From positions 1-64,000 of the forward strand of contig CAJMQN010000004.1 in assembly GCA_905215695.1 (NCBI GenBank): 64,000 bases of DNA. The letters run 5' to 3'. Of this stretch, positions 8,132 to 16,819 are shown piece by piece. The notes below the pieces were generated by a model, which saw only the letters and a list, made by a program, of their open reading frames with translations, searched no databases and was not told the DNA's origin. The stretch comes from an uncultured bacterium (GTDB taxonomy: Bacteria; Bacillota; Clostridia; Christensenellales; HGM11417). A program made the translations under genes and the position numbers. The stretch's first letter is position 1; every line of letters starts with the position of its first letter.

Positions 8132-8169
8132 AAAAAAGCCCCGGCATTTACAAATTGCCAGGGCTTTTT
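8132..8169. terminator. bidirectional terminator between lexA and ynbB
   Basis: 9-bp stem (GCCCCGGCA with TGCCAGGGC, one C-A mismatch) flanked by A6 and T5 tracts, loop 9 nt, between convergent genes. Confidence 0.85.
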
Positions 8170-8177
8170 CATATTTT

Positions 8178-9440
8178 TTAAGAATGCATTTGACAAAGTT
8201 TTTTCGCGCACCTTAAAGCGGCTATTTTAACATGTTCGTAAGTCAATCCCCCCTGAACATAGGCTATATACGGCGGACGAATCGGCGCATCGCAGCTCAA
8301 TTCAATGGAAGAGCCCTGCACAAAGCAGCCCGCAGCCATAATGATTTGATCTCGGTAACCGGGCATATCCCAAGGAAAGGGCGTCACATAGCTATCGACC
8401 GGCGAAGAAAACTGAATCTGACGAACAAACTCGATCAGTTCTTCCGCAGTATCAAATTCCACCGCGCGAATGATATCAAAGCAGTTGTTTCGCGGCTCCG
8501 GCACGAGTCGATAGCCGATAGCTTGCATGAGTTTCCCCATAAAGACTGCCCCCTTCAGCGCTTGCGCGGTAGTGTGCGGCGCAAGGAACAGCCCCTGATA
8601 GAAGTACTGGTAGCCGCCCGCATAAGAACCGATTTCCGATCCCGTCGAAGGCGTCGTCAAACGATTGGCGCAGAGTTCCACAAGTTCCCGTCGCCCCGAA
8701 ATATAACCGCCATTGGGCGCAATTCCCCCGCCGGCATTTTTAATCATCGAACCCGCCATCAGGTCGATACCCAACGCAACGGGTTCGGATTTTTCGGTAA
8801 ACTCTCCGTAACAGTTATCGCAAAAGACAATTGTCTCCGGAGCGATTTGCTTGACAAATTTGACAAGCGCGCCGATTTCCGAACACGAAAACGGATTACG
8901 CGCCGCATAGCCACGGGAACGCTGTACAAAAATCATTTTCGGTCGTTTTGTCCGCACCGACTCTTCGATTCGCTCAAAATCAAAGGCACCCGACTCCAAA
9001 AGCGGAATTTCTTCATAGCGAACGCCGAAATCCGCGAGCGATCCGGTTCCCGGTTTATGAATAATATCGAGCAGGGTATCATAGGGCGCCCCCGCGACCG
9101 AGATCATGAGGTCTCCCGGTCGAAGAACACCGAAGAGCGCAATCGAGAGCGCATGCGTACCCGAGAGAATATGCGGAGAGACCAAAGCGCTTTCCGCCCC
9201 CACAATTTCAGCAAAAACGCGACAAAGATTGTCTCTCCCGATATCGTCGTAACCATAACCCGTCGTTTGGTTGAAGTGTTGGAGCGCAACGCGATGATTT
9301 TGAAACGCCCGCAACACTTTTTCCTGATTAAATAGCGAAATATCGTCGATGGACGAAAATTCTTCCGCACTTTCCCGCTCAATTTCTCGGACAAGTTCCG
9401 CCCAATTTTCATCCGAAACCAATTTTCTTTCTCTCGTCAT
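8178..9440 (-). CDS. ynbB: PLP-dependent YnbB / aluminium-resistance family protein (Met gamma-lyase-like)
   Basis: Member of the Cys/Met-metabolism PLP fold that sits beside miaA in many Bacillota; the physiological substrate is not established. 420 residues with SGTHALSIALFGVLRPGD, the phosphate-binding and substrate region, the DNCYGEF motif (PLP-interacting Asp) and SMIKNAGGGIAPNGGYISGR containing the expected Schiff-base lysine. The ATG overlaps the miaA stop by 4 nt (ATGA), marking it as last gene of the miaB-mutS-mutL-miaA operon. Confidence 0.9.
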   Translation of the reverse strand: MTRERKLVSDENWAELVREIERESAEEFSSIDDISLFNQEKVLRAFQNHRVALQHFNQTTGYGYDDIGRDNLCRVFAEIVGAESALVSPHILSGTHALSIALFGVLRPGDLMISVAGAPYDTLLDIIHKPGTGSLADFGVRYEEIPLLESGAFDFERIEESVRTKRPKMIFVQRSRGYAARNPFSCSEIGALVKFVKQIAPETIVFCDNCYGEFTEKSEPVALGIDLMAGSMIKNAGGGIAPNGGYISGRRELVELCANRLTTPSTGSEIGSYAGGYQYFYQGLFLAPHTTAQALKGAVFMGKLMQAIGYRLVPEPRNNCFDIIRAVEFDTAEELIEFVRQIQFSSPVDSYVTPFPWDMPGYRDQIIMAAGCFVQGSSIELSCDAPIRPPYIAYVQGGLTYEHVKIAALRCAKKLCQMHS

Positions 9441-10426
9441 TCTGTCAACCTCTGTTTGTTCTCTTCTTCGTCACGTTCATAAATTTCGCGAACCTGTGCG
9501 GCAACGTTTGAATCTCCGGCTTCCAGCCATCGAATCCCCGGTAAACGTTTAAACCAGGTAATCTGCCGCTTCGCATAGTTCCGACTCGCCTGTTGAATTT
9601 CTCCGATCGTCTCCTCAAGCGTCTTACCGCCCCGCAGATACGCCGCAGTCTCCTTATATCCGATGGCTTGCATACTCTGACAACGCTCATCGATTCCGCC
9701 CTTCAAAAGCGACTCCACCTCTTCGACAAGTCCATTGCGAAACATGCAATGTACTCTATTATTTATCAATTTATACAGTAATTCTCGCTCTTTCCGCAGA
9801 CCGATTACAGTAAAATCGTATTTATCCGTCAATCTCGGAGACAGTTCAGATTTCCGCTTTCCCGTCAACTCAAAAATTTCAAGCGCACGAATCACGCGCT
9901 TTTGGTCATTGGGCGAAAGCACGGCCGCGGTTTCCGGGTCTATTTTTTGCAATTCTTCAAAGAGCGCATCCTTTCCCTCGCGCTCCGCATAATCTTTCCA
10001 TTTTGCGCGAACCTCGCCAGCATCAAAAGCGCCCGCAAAATCATATTCGTACAGAATTGCGTTAAAATAGAGTCCTGTTCCCCCACAGACAACAGGTATT
10101 TTTTTCTGAAAATTCATCGCAAGACAGCTTTCGAAATCCGATTTATACTGCGCAACACTATAGCTCGCATCCGGCTCCACAATATCAATCAAATGATGCG
10201 GAGCAAGTGCAAGTTCTTCCGCGGTCGGCTTTGCAGAACCGATATTGAGCCTGCGATAGATTTGAATGGAGTCCGCGGACAGAATGTCCGTATTCCAATA
10301 TTGCGCAAGAGAAACCGCGCATCCCGTCTTCCCAACGGCGGTTGGTCCGCACAGCAGCAGCAGATGCGGTCGCCGCCTTTTTGACATAACGCTTGAAATC
10401 GAATCCAAGTCCTCCATAGCATTCAT
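9437..10426 (-). CDS. miaA: tRNA dimethylallyltransferase
   Basis: Adds the dimethylallyl group to A37 of tRNAs reading UNN codons, providing the substrate for MiaB. P-loop GPTAVGKT, then SADSIQIYRRLNIGSAKPT, HHLIDIVEPD, GGTGLYFNAI and AIGYKE. The ATG at 10426, two bases after the mutL stop, is used (329 residues). ATG 10450 (inside mutL) and the ATG at 10387, which gives the most family-like N-terminus MSKRRRPHLLLLCGPT, are alternatives, as no site has a good ribosome site. Copy C of the dispersed motif lies inside the gene. Confidence 0.95.
   Translation of the reverse strand: MNAMEDLDSISSVMSKRRRPHLLLLCGPTAVGKTGCAVSLAQYWNTDILSADSIQIYRRLNIGSAKPTAEELALAPHHLIDIVEPDASYSVAQYKSDFESCLAMNFQKKIPVVCGGTGLYFNAILYEYDFAGAFDAGEVRAKWKDYAEREGKDALFEELQKIDPETAAVLSPNDQKRVIRALEIFELTGKRKSELSPRLTDKYDFTVIGLRKERELLYKLINNRVHCMFRNGLVEEVESLLKGGIDERCQSMQAIGYKETAAYLRGGKTLEETIGEIQQASRNYAKRQITWFKRLPGIRWLEAGDSNVAAQVREIYERDEEENKQRLTE
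9746..9782 (+). repeat. bipartite polar motif, copy C (inside miaA)
   Basis: GCAATGTACTCTATTATT then TACAGTAA, halves 27 bp apart; the most diverged copy. On the coding strand it encodes the normal ELLYKLINNRVHCMF helix but with ATA, AGA and GTA codons. Confidence 0.6.
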
Positions 10427-10428
10427 TG

Positions 10429-12297
10429 TCAAACGATTCTTTTGAACCATTTTTCCACGTCCGTTTTCGTAAATTTCACGACAATCGGTCTCCCGTGCGG
10501 ACAGCGCAGCGTCGATCGTTTCATAAAGGAAAGCAGTGCGCGGATTTCGTTTAGCGAGAGTTCATCTCCCGCCTTGACCGCCGCCTTGCACGCCTTCTGC
10601 GCAAGTTTGTCCCGCACCATCGAGAAATCGGTCAAATTTCGGAAAACCTTAATATCCTGCGTCACTTCACGGAAGAATTCATCAATATCAAATCCGGTTA
10701 AAACCAAAGGAATTCCCGACACCTTATAACTCCCCACGCCGAAGGGCTCTATTTCAAAGTTGAGCCGCTTTAAATCATCAAGCAAGCCCTCAAAGATCTC
10801 CTCTTCCTGCGGACTCAAGGTCAGAATATAGGGAATTAACAGAGGCTGAACCGAATGATTGACAACGTTGTTTCGGAATCGATCGAATAAGAGACGCTCA
10901 TGCGCGGCGTGCTGATCGATCAGATAGAATTCCTCCACATATTCCACAACAATATAGGTGTGGAAAAGCGTTCCCACAATTTTTATCCGCGAGACATCCA
11001 CGCCGGCATCATAAATCCACATATCGAATTCCCGCCGTTCGCCGTACTCGTACTCGGCGTCGTCATCCTCCGCCTTCTCCGATTCACGCGTTTCCTCCTT
11101 TGAAACAGGCGGCTCTTCCTCTTTATCTTCCCGAACAACCGGAGATTTTTCCTCCGCTACAGGCTCGGGAACAGAAAAAAACTCTTCAGAGCGAAAGGGC
11201 TCCACTCTTGACATCCCCATTTCAGTCTGTATCTGCTCTCGACGAAGAGGCACAGGATCTCCCGCAGGGCGGACAAACACCTCTTCCGAAAATGAGGCTT
11301 CAGGCGCAGACGCCGCCACATCCCGAATGGCGGAAAACACACTTTTATAGACAACTCCAAAAATTCGATTCGCGTCGGCAAATCGCACTTCGGATTTTGC
11401 CGGGTGAACGTTGACATCGACGTCGCCCGGCTGAACGCTCAAAGCAAGCACATAAAACGGATATTGCCGCTTCATGAGAAAATCCCCGTAAGCATTCGCG
11501 ACCGCAGTCGAAACCGTCTGATTCTGAACGTACCTACCATTCAGCACAAGCGTCTGAAAGGAGCGATTCGGCTTTGAATAACCACCTCTGCCGACATATC
11601 CCTCCAAACAAACCCCGTTTTTTTCATAGAAAACTTTGAGACAGTTGTCGAGAATTTCCCTTCCATAGACCGCACACATCGCGTCTTCAAGCCCTTTCCC
11701 GTCCGAATGATAGATTTCTCCGCCGTCGGCGCTATAGACAAAAGATACCTGTGGATTGGCAAGAATCAAACGCGAAACAAGATTCGAGATCTCTCCCTCT
11801 TCCGCCCGCGGTGATTTCAAAAATTTCAGCCGGGCGGGTGTGTGATAAAAAAGATTGGAGACGCTCACGCTCGTTCCGTTCCCTCCCGCGCTTTCGGTAA
11901 TTTCCGAACTTTCTCCACTGATTTCGATTTTTCCGGCAAATTCCTGCTCCGCAGGCTTTGAGACAAGCGTCACCATGGAGACCGCTGCAATCGAAGCGAG
12001 AGCCTCCCCGCGGAACCCCAGCGTTTGAATTGCCGCAAGATCCTCATCCGAAGAAATTTTACTCGTGGCGTGCGGCAAAAATGCAACCTTCAATTCCTCA
12101 AACGCAATACCGCATCCGTCGTCGGACACCGTAATATTGTCGATACCGCCCCGCTCAACAGAAACCTCCACCCGCGTCGCACCGGCGTCAATCGCGTTTT
12201 CGACAAGTTCTTTGACCACGGACGCAGGTCGTTGAACAACCTCTCCGGCAGCAATTTTGTTGAAAACATTACTGGAAAGTACCTTTATCTTTGCCAT
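10429..12297 (-). CDS. mutL: DNA mismatch repair protein MutL
   Basis: ATPase/endonuclease partner of MutS. 622 residues: N-terminal GHKL ATPase (IAAGEVVQRPASVVKELVENAIDAG, SDDGCGI, TLGFRGEALASIAAVS), an acidic linker at about 330-420, and the C-terminal dimerisation/endonuclease domain with DQHAAHERLLFD and CPHGRP. In the endonuclease motif DQHA-x2-E-x4-E the last Glu is replaced by Asp here, a mild deviation. The start has GGAGGG at good spacing. It lies between a VOC protein gene and miaA. Confidence 0.97.
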   Translation of the reverse strand: MAKIKVLSSNVFNKIAAGEVVQRPASVVKELVENAIDAGATRVEVSVERGGIDNITVSDDGCGIAFEELKVAFLPHATSKISSDEDLAAIQTLGFRGEALASIAAVSMVTLVSKPAEQEFAGKIEISGESSEITESAGGNGTSVSVSNLFYHTPARLKFLKSPRAEEGEISNLVSRLILANPQVSFVYSADGGEIYHSDGKGLEDAMCAVYGREILDNCLKVFYEKNGVCLEGYVGRGGYSKPNRSFQTLVLNGRYVQNQTVSTAVANAYGDFLMKRQYPFYVLALSVQPGDVDVNVHPAKSEVRFADANRIFGVVYKSVFSAIRDVAASAPEASFSEEVFVRPAGDPVPLRREQIQTEMGMSRVEPFRSEEFFSVPEPVAEEKSPVVREDKEEEPPVSKEETRESEKAEDDDAEYEYGERREFDMWIYDAGVDVSRIKIVGTLFHTYIVVEYVEEFYLIDQHAAHERLLFDRFRNNVVNHSVQPLLIPYILTLSPQEEEIFEGLLDDLKRLNFEIEPFGVGSYKVSGIPLVLTGFDIDEFFREVTQDIKVFRNLTDFSMVRDKLAQKACKAAVKAGDELSLNEIRALLSFMKRSTLRCPHGRPIVVKFTKTDVEKWFKRIV

Positions 12298-12307
12298 TCT
12301 ACCCTCC

Positions 12308-12760
12308 TCATTTGCACAACTTCTTCACATAGGCGACCGGAACATCCATGCGCGCCGCTATCTGCTCTTGAGACAAGCCTCCCTCGAGAAAACGCCGGAC
12401 AACATTCCCCATATCCTCACCAACCTCGATAATGTGCCCGTCGGGGTCGGTAAATCGCAGGACACGCTGTCCCCACCGATGCTCGTAAGCCGGATGAATG
12501 AGGGGTAGTTTATCGCCGAATCTCGTCAAAAAGCCGTCAAAATCTTCCTCTTCAAAGTAAAGTTCGGCATCATTTCCTCCGAACGAAACTTCTCTGCCGA
12601 TAAACTCACTCCACGTATCGAGCGTTTGCAGACAGACGCCGCCCGTCAGCGTGACATTCGCGCCAAAATCCGCAACAATGCGGAGACCAAGTATTTCCCG
12701 ATAAAAAGTCTTTGACTCTTCAAGATTTTTCACCGCAAGAAGCGGATTTTTAAATTGCAT
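12308..12760 (-). CDS. VOC (glyoxalase-like) protein with short C-terminal helical extension
   Basis: 150 residues. The first about 115 form a vicinal-oxygen-chelate domain: PLLAVKNLEESKTFYREILGLRIVADF at the start and FTDPDGHIIEVGE at the end. The last about 30 residues (RRFLEGGLSQEQIAARMDVPVAYVKKL) look like a small helix-turn-helix-type extension, seen in some clostridial VOC proteins. Substrate unknown. It is inserted between mutS and mutL in the repair operon, with gaps of 10 and 16 bp. Confidence 0.8.
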   Translation of the reverse strand: MQFKNPLLAVKNLEESKTFYREILGLRIVADFGANVTLTGGVCLQTLDTWSEFIGREVSFGGNDAELYFEEEDFDGFLTRFGDKLPLIHPAYEHRWGQRVLRFTDPDGHIIEVGEDMGNVVRRFLEGGLSQEQIAARMDVPVAYVKKLCK

Positions 12761-12776
12761 CTTTCACTCCTCTGTT

Positions 12777-15395
12777 TTAAGAGAGCATTCCCTTCCACGC
12801 GGCAATTTTCTGCAATGCTTCAATGGGAGAAAGTTCGTTCGGGTCGAGCTTTTCCAATTCGTCGCAGATTTGAAGATACGCTCCATTTTCACCTTCCGGA
12901 CTTTCTGCGGCGACAGCTTCTTCCTGCAACATAAATCCGAGCTGAACCTTTCCGTTTGCGCGATTGATATCTGCGTCCTCGAGCCGCTTTAAAATCTGTT
13001 TAGACCTCGCCACGACGCTTTTCGGAAGACCCGCAAGTGCGGCGACTTCGATACCAAAGCTCCGGTTCGCCCCGCCCCTCGCAATCTTTCGCAGAAACAG
13101 AATGCCACCCCCGGTCTCCTTAACGGTTATTTTATAATTCTTTACTCCGGGAAGAATCCCCTCAAGCTCGGTCAACTCGTGATAGTGAGTGGCAAACAAT
13201 GTTTTTGCCCGCACGTGTTCGGAGAGATACTCCACTACCGCCCATGCAATGGAAAGTCCGTCAAAGGTGCTAGTACCCCGCCCGACCTCGTCGAGAATCA
13301 GCAAACTGTTTTCGGTCGCGTTATTCAGAATATTTGCGACTTCAACCATTTCAACCATGAAAGTACTCTGATCGAAGGCGAGGTTGTCCGACGCACCCAC
13401 CCGAGTAAAGATGCGATCGGTCAAAGCAATTTCCGCGCGTTTGGCGGGAACAAAGCAGCCGACGTGCGCCATCAGAACAATGAGCGCAACCTGCCGCATA
13501 TATGTACTCTTACCCGCCATATTCGGACCGGTAATGATCATCATATTGTCCTCGCCGCTATCCAAAAAGGCGTCGTTCGGCACAAATGCGCCCGGTTTCA
13601 TATAGGTCTCGACCACCGGATGCCGACCGTCCGCGACAATCGTCTCGCCGCCAAAATCATTGATTAACGGTTTAACATACCGATTCTTCACGCTTACAAC
13701 GGCAAAGGAAAGCAGACAGTCCAACTTCGCCAAATTTTGCGAAGTACTTTGCAAATCAGGTACATAAGATAGTAATTTCGCCAATATTTCCTGATAGAGC
13801 TTGGTCTCCAGACGAATCGAATTCTCTTCCGCCTTGAGAATTTCGTCCTCCATCTCCTTGAGTTCGGGAGTAATATATCGTTCGGCATTCGCAAGCGTCT
13901 GCTTGCGGATATACTCGGCAGGCGCAAGCGAAAGATAACTTTTTGTTACTTCGATATAGTAGCCGAATACCTTGTTGTAACCGACCTTGAGATTTTTGAT
14001 CCCCGTCCGCTCGCGCTCTTTCGCCTCAAACTCGGCAAGCCATCCCTTCCCGTTCTTCGCGACATATTTCATTTCGTCGAGTTCCTTGCTGTAGCCCTCG
14101 CGAATGAACCCGCCGTCCTTGATGACGCCGAGATAATCTTCGGAAATCGCGCTGTCTAACAGCTTGCAGATCTCCGGATAAACACGAATCCCGCTGTCAA
14201 TTCTCTGCAACAGTTCCGAGCTACGAGCCGCAAGCAGTTCCTTGATGCGCGGGAGCTGCGCAAGCGAACGGGAGAGCGCTACGCAGTCCCGCGGCAGCAG
14301 ATTCCCATAGGAAATTTTGGTTGCAAGCCGCTCGACGTCCTTGATTTTGCCGAGAAGTTCCGAAAGTGTTTCACGCAAAATCCGCTCCTCGACAAGCTCC
14401 TCAACCGCATCGAGACGGAGTTCAATCTCCTCCCGCACATTTAAAGGTTTCGTGAGCCATTCGGTCAGCATTCGCGCGCCCATACTGGTCTCCGTCCGGT
14501 CGAGCAACCACAAAAGCGACCCTTGCCGTTTGTTCTCGTGCATTGTCGCAAGAATTTCAAGATTGCGGAACGTATTGGCGTCCAATCGCATATATTTCGC
14601 ATCCGAAACATATTGAATCTTATTGATATGCGAGAGCAATTTGAATTGCGTCTCTTCAAAATATTGTACGAGCGCGCCCGCCGCCGCAATAATATGCTTT
14701 TTCCCCGCAATTTCAAACGCCTCAAAACTGTTCACTTGAAACTGCTTTTTGAGAGCCTTTGTCGCAGTCTGCCCCTGAAAAGCCCAGTCGTAATAAGCCG
14801 AAAATTTGGGCAGAAGTTCCAGACAGTTCGCGGGCCATTTGGAAATCGCCTCACAGAGAAAACTGTTGCAGAGTATCTCCGAAGGCGAGAGTTTCAACAA
14901 GAAATCGTACAGTTCGTTGATACAGCCTGCGCCATTGAATTCCCCCGCCATAAACTTCCCGGTCGTAATGTCCGAATAGGCATAACCGACGAGATTCTTA
15001 TCCGCAAAAATACTGACGATATAGTTATTTTTGGATTCGTCAAGCAGATCTTCCTCAATGACAGTGCCCGGAGTGATGACGCGCACGACGCCGCGCTCTA
15101 CCATTCCCTTGGCGAGCGCGGGATCTTCGAGCTGCTCACAGATCGCAACTTTGTAGCCGCTCTCGATAAGCCTCGACACATAGCTTGTCACCGCATGGTG
15201 CGGCACTCCGCACATAGGCGCGCGCTCCTCAAGTCCGCAATCCCGCCCTGTCAAGGTCAAATCCAAAGCCTTGGACGCCGTCACTGCGTCCTCGAAGAAC
15301 ATCTCGTAAAAATCCCCGAGCCGGTAAAAGAGCAAACAATCCTTATATTTTTCCTTGGTCTGCAGATAGTGCTGCATCATTGGTGAAAGTCCCAT
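12777..15395 (-). CDS. mutS: DNA mismatch repair protein MutS
   Basis: Mismatch recognition ATPase. The start used is the ATG at 15395 (MGLSPMMQHYLQTKEKY) with AAGGAG 7 nt upstream; a TTG at 15413 overlapping the miaB stop is less likely. 872 residues: mismatch-binding domain with the Phe-x-Glu motif in FYRLGDFYEMF, connector and lever domains, Walker A GPNMAGKST, Walker B LLILDEVGRGTSTFDG and the H-loop ATHYHEL. Copy D of the dispersed motif lies in the clamp/lever region, encoding normal residues. Confidence 0.97.
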   Translation of the reverse strand: MGLSPMMQHYLQTKEKYKDCLLFYRLGDFYEMFFEDAVTASKALDLTLTGRDCGLEERAPMCGVPHHAVTSYVSRLIESGYKVAICEQLEDPALAKGMVERGVVRVITPGTVIEEDLLDESKNNYIVSIFADKNLVGYAYSDITTGKFMAGEFNGAGCINELYDFLLKLSPSEILCNSFLCEAISKWPANCLELLPKFSAYYDWAFQGQTATKALKKQFQVNSFEAFEIAGKKHIIAAAGALVQYFEETQFKLLSHINKIQYVSDAKYMRLDANTFRNLEILATMHENKRQGSLLWLLDRTETSMGARMLTEWLTKPLNVREEIELRLDAVEELVEERILRETLSELLGKIKDVERLATKISYGNLLPRDCVALSRSLAQLPRIKELLAARSSELLQRIDSGIRVYPEICKLLDSAISEDYLGVIKDGGFIREGYSKELDEMKYVAKNGKGWLAEFEAKERERTGIKNLKVGYNKVFGYYIEVTKSYLSLAPAEYIRKQTLANAERYITPELKEMEDEILKAEENSIRLETKLYQEILAKLLSYVPDLQSTSQNLAKLDCLLSFAVVSVKNRYVKPLINDFGGETIVADGRHPVVETYMKPGAFVPNDAFLDSGEDNMMIITGPNMAGKSTYMRQVALIVLMAHVGCFVPAKRAEIALTDRIFTRVGASDNLAFDQSTFMVEMVEVANILNNATENSLLILDEVGRGTSTFDGLSIAWAVVEYLSEHVRAKTLFATHYHELTELEGILPGVKNYKITVKETGGGILFLRKIARGGANRSFGIEVAALAGLPKSVVARSKQILKRLEDADINRANGKVQLGFMLQEEAVAAESPEGENGAYLQICDELEKLDPNELSPIEALQKIAAWKGMLS
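13739..13775 (+). repeat. bipartite polar motif, copy D (inside mutS)
   Basis: GCGAAGTACTTTGCAAAT then AGATAGTAA, 28 bp apart. On the coding strand it spells KLLSYVPDLQSTSQNLA with TTA, CTA, GTA, CCT and TTG codons, unlike the surrounding codon choice. Confidence 0.7.
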
Positions 15396-15409
15396 CGTTT
15401 TCTCCTTTG

Positions 15410-16720
15410 TCAAACCTTATCCCCGCGGAGCGACATCGCCCCGGCATGTGTAATTTTAATCTTTAAAAATTTTCCGATATCCTCTTGCGCTCCGGAGAAG
15501 AGCACGAGCCTGCCCCCCTCCGTCCTGCCGAAATATCCGGTCCCGCTGTCGTCCACTCCCTCGCAGAGCACGTCGCAAGTTTTCCCCAAGAAAGTCTTCG
15601 CACCTTCTGCGGTGATTTGATTCTGTAGAGCGACCAATCTCATAATTCTGGATTTTTTGACGTTCTCGGGTACTTGATTGGGATATTCCGCAGCTTTTGT
15701 TCCGCTCCGTCTCGAATAGACAAAGGTAAACGCGCTTGAAAATTTCACTTCGCGGCAGAGACGCATTGTCTGCTCAAAATCTTCCTCCGTCTCGCCGGGA
15801 AATCCAACCATGAGGTCTGTCGTAATCGCGCAATCCGGAATCAGCCGACGGACGCAGGCAATTTTTTCAAGATAATCTTCCCGAGAATATCTGCGGTTCA
15901 TGCGCCGCAGAATCTCCGAACTGCCCGCCTGTACGGGCAGATGAATACACTTCGCGATATTTTCGTGGGACGCTACCGTTCGAACCAGTTTTTCCGAAAA
16001 ATCTTTGGGGTGCGAGGTCATAAACCGCAGCCGATACCGATACGGGAGTTCCGCAAGCTCTGCCAAAAGTTCCGAAAAGTCCACCGATTGCCCATTCTCG
16101 CGCACGTTCCGATAGGAATTCACGTTTTGACCGAGCAACGTAATCTCGCGATAGCCCTTTTCGAGCAGCCCCGCCACCTCGGCGCGAATTCCCTCGGGCG
16201 CGCGGCTGCGCTCCCGCCCCCGCACATAGGGAACGATACAGTATGTACAAAAATTGTCACAGCCGTACATGATGTTGACGAGCGCGGATACGCCGCTGTC
16301 CCTGCGCGCCGGAACATCCTCCTTCGTACACCCCGACTCGACAATCTCAAAGACTTTGCCCTCACGTCTCGCGCGCTCGAGCATGGGCACAAGATCATAG
16401 GCATTGTGCGTGCCGAGCATGACATCTACAAAGGGAAATTTTTGAGCCAATCTCTCGGCAAATCCCTCCTGTTGCGTCATACATCCGACCACGGCAATCT
16501 GCCGGGAAGGGTTCGCGCGTTTCCACTTCTTCAGCGCACCGATATTGCCCTCCGCCTTGCGCTCGGCGTTCTCCCTGATACAACAGGTGTTGAACACGAC
16601 GAGATCCGCTTCCTCGGTGCCGACGGCGCGCTCATACCCCTCTGCCTCGAGAATTCCCGATAATTTTTCAGATTCATGCGCGTTCATTTGACACCCGTAG
16701 GTCACGATACAGTACTTCAA
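15410..16720 (-). CDS. miaB: tRNA-2-methylthio-N6-dimethylallyladenosine synthase
   Basis: Radical-SAM enzyme that methylthiolates i6A37 in tRNA. The proposed start is TTG at 16720, with AGGAG 7 nt upstream, giving MKYCIVTYGCQMN, the canonical N-terminus, and 436 residues. The ATG at 16750 overlaps the -10 box of the only good promoter, so it would not be in the transcript. The N-terminal MTTase cluster cysteines are in YGCQMN, NTCCIRENAE and VGCMTQ; the radical-SAM motif is CDNFCTYCIVP; a TRAM domain ends the protein. First gene of the miaB-mutS-VOC-mutL-miaA-ynbB operon. Confidence 0.95.
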   Translation of the reverse strand: MKYCIVTYGCQMNAHESEKLSGILEAEGYERAVGTEEADLVVFNTCCIRENAERKAEGNIGALKKWKRANPSRQIAVVGCMTQQEGFAERLAQKFPFVDVMLGTHNAYDLVPMLERARREGKVFEIVESGCTKEDVPARRDSGVSALVNIMYGCDNFCTYCIVPYVRGRERSRAPEGIRAEVAGLLEKGYREITLLGQNVNSYRNVRENGQSVDFSELLAELAELPYRYRLRFMTSHPKDFSEKLVRTVASHENIAKCIHLPVQAGSSEILRRMNRRYSREDYLEKIACVRRLIPDCAITTDLMVGFPGETEEDFEQTMRLCREVKFSSAFTFVYSRRSGTKAAEYPNQVPENVKKSRIMRLVALQNQITAEGAKTFLGKTCDVLCEGVDDSGTGYFGRTEGGRLVLFSGAQEDIGKFLKIKITHAGAMSLRGDKV

Positions 16721-16748
16721 AAGGTTTCTCCTCTCGCCCGTTTGTTCC

Positions 16749-16777
16749 ATTATAACTTTTTTTTCAAAAATTATCAA
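16749..16777 (-). promoter_or_regulatory. promoter of the miaB-mutS-mutL-miaA operon
   Basis: Minus-strand TTGATA (16772-16777), exactly 17 bp, TATAAT (16749-16754). The expected start site is near 16742, which places the in-frame ATG at 16750 upstream of the transcript and supports the TTG start of miaB. Confidence 0.8.
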
Positions 16778-16819
16778 TAATAATCCGGGACTTGCGGATA
16801 ATAAATTTTGAGGTAAGCT

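Noticed and set aside
8232..9335. 367-codon open frame antisense to ynbB
   Set aside because: Shadow frame rich in Arg/His with no motif.
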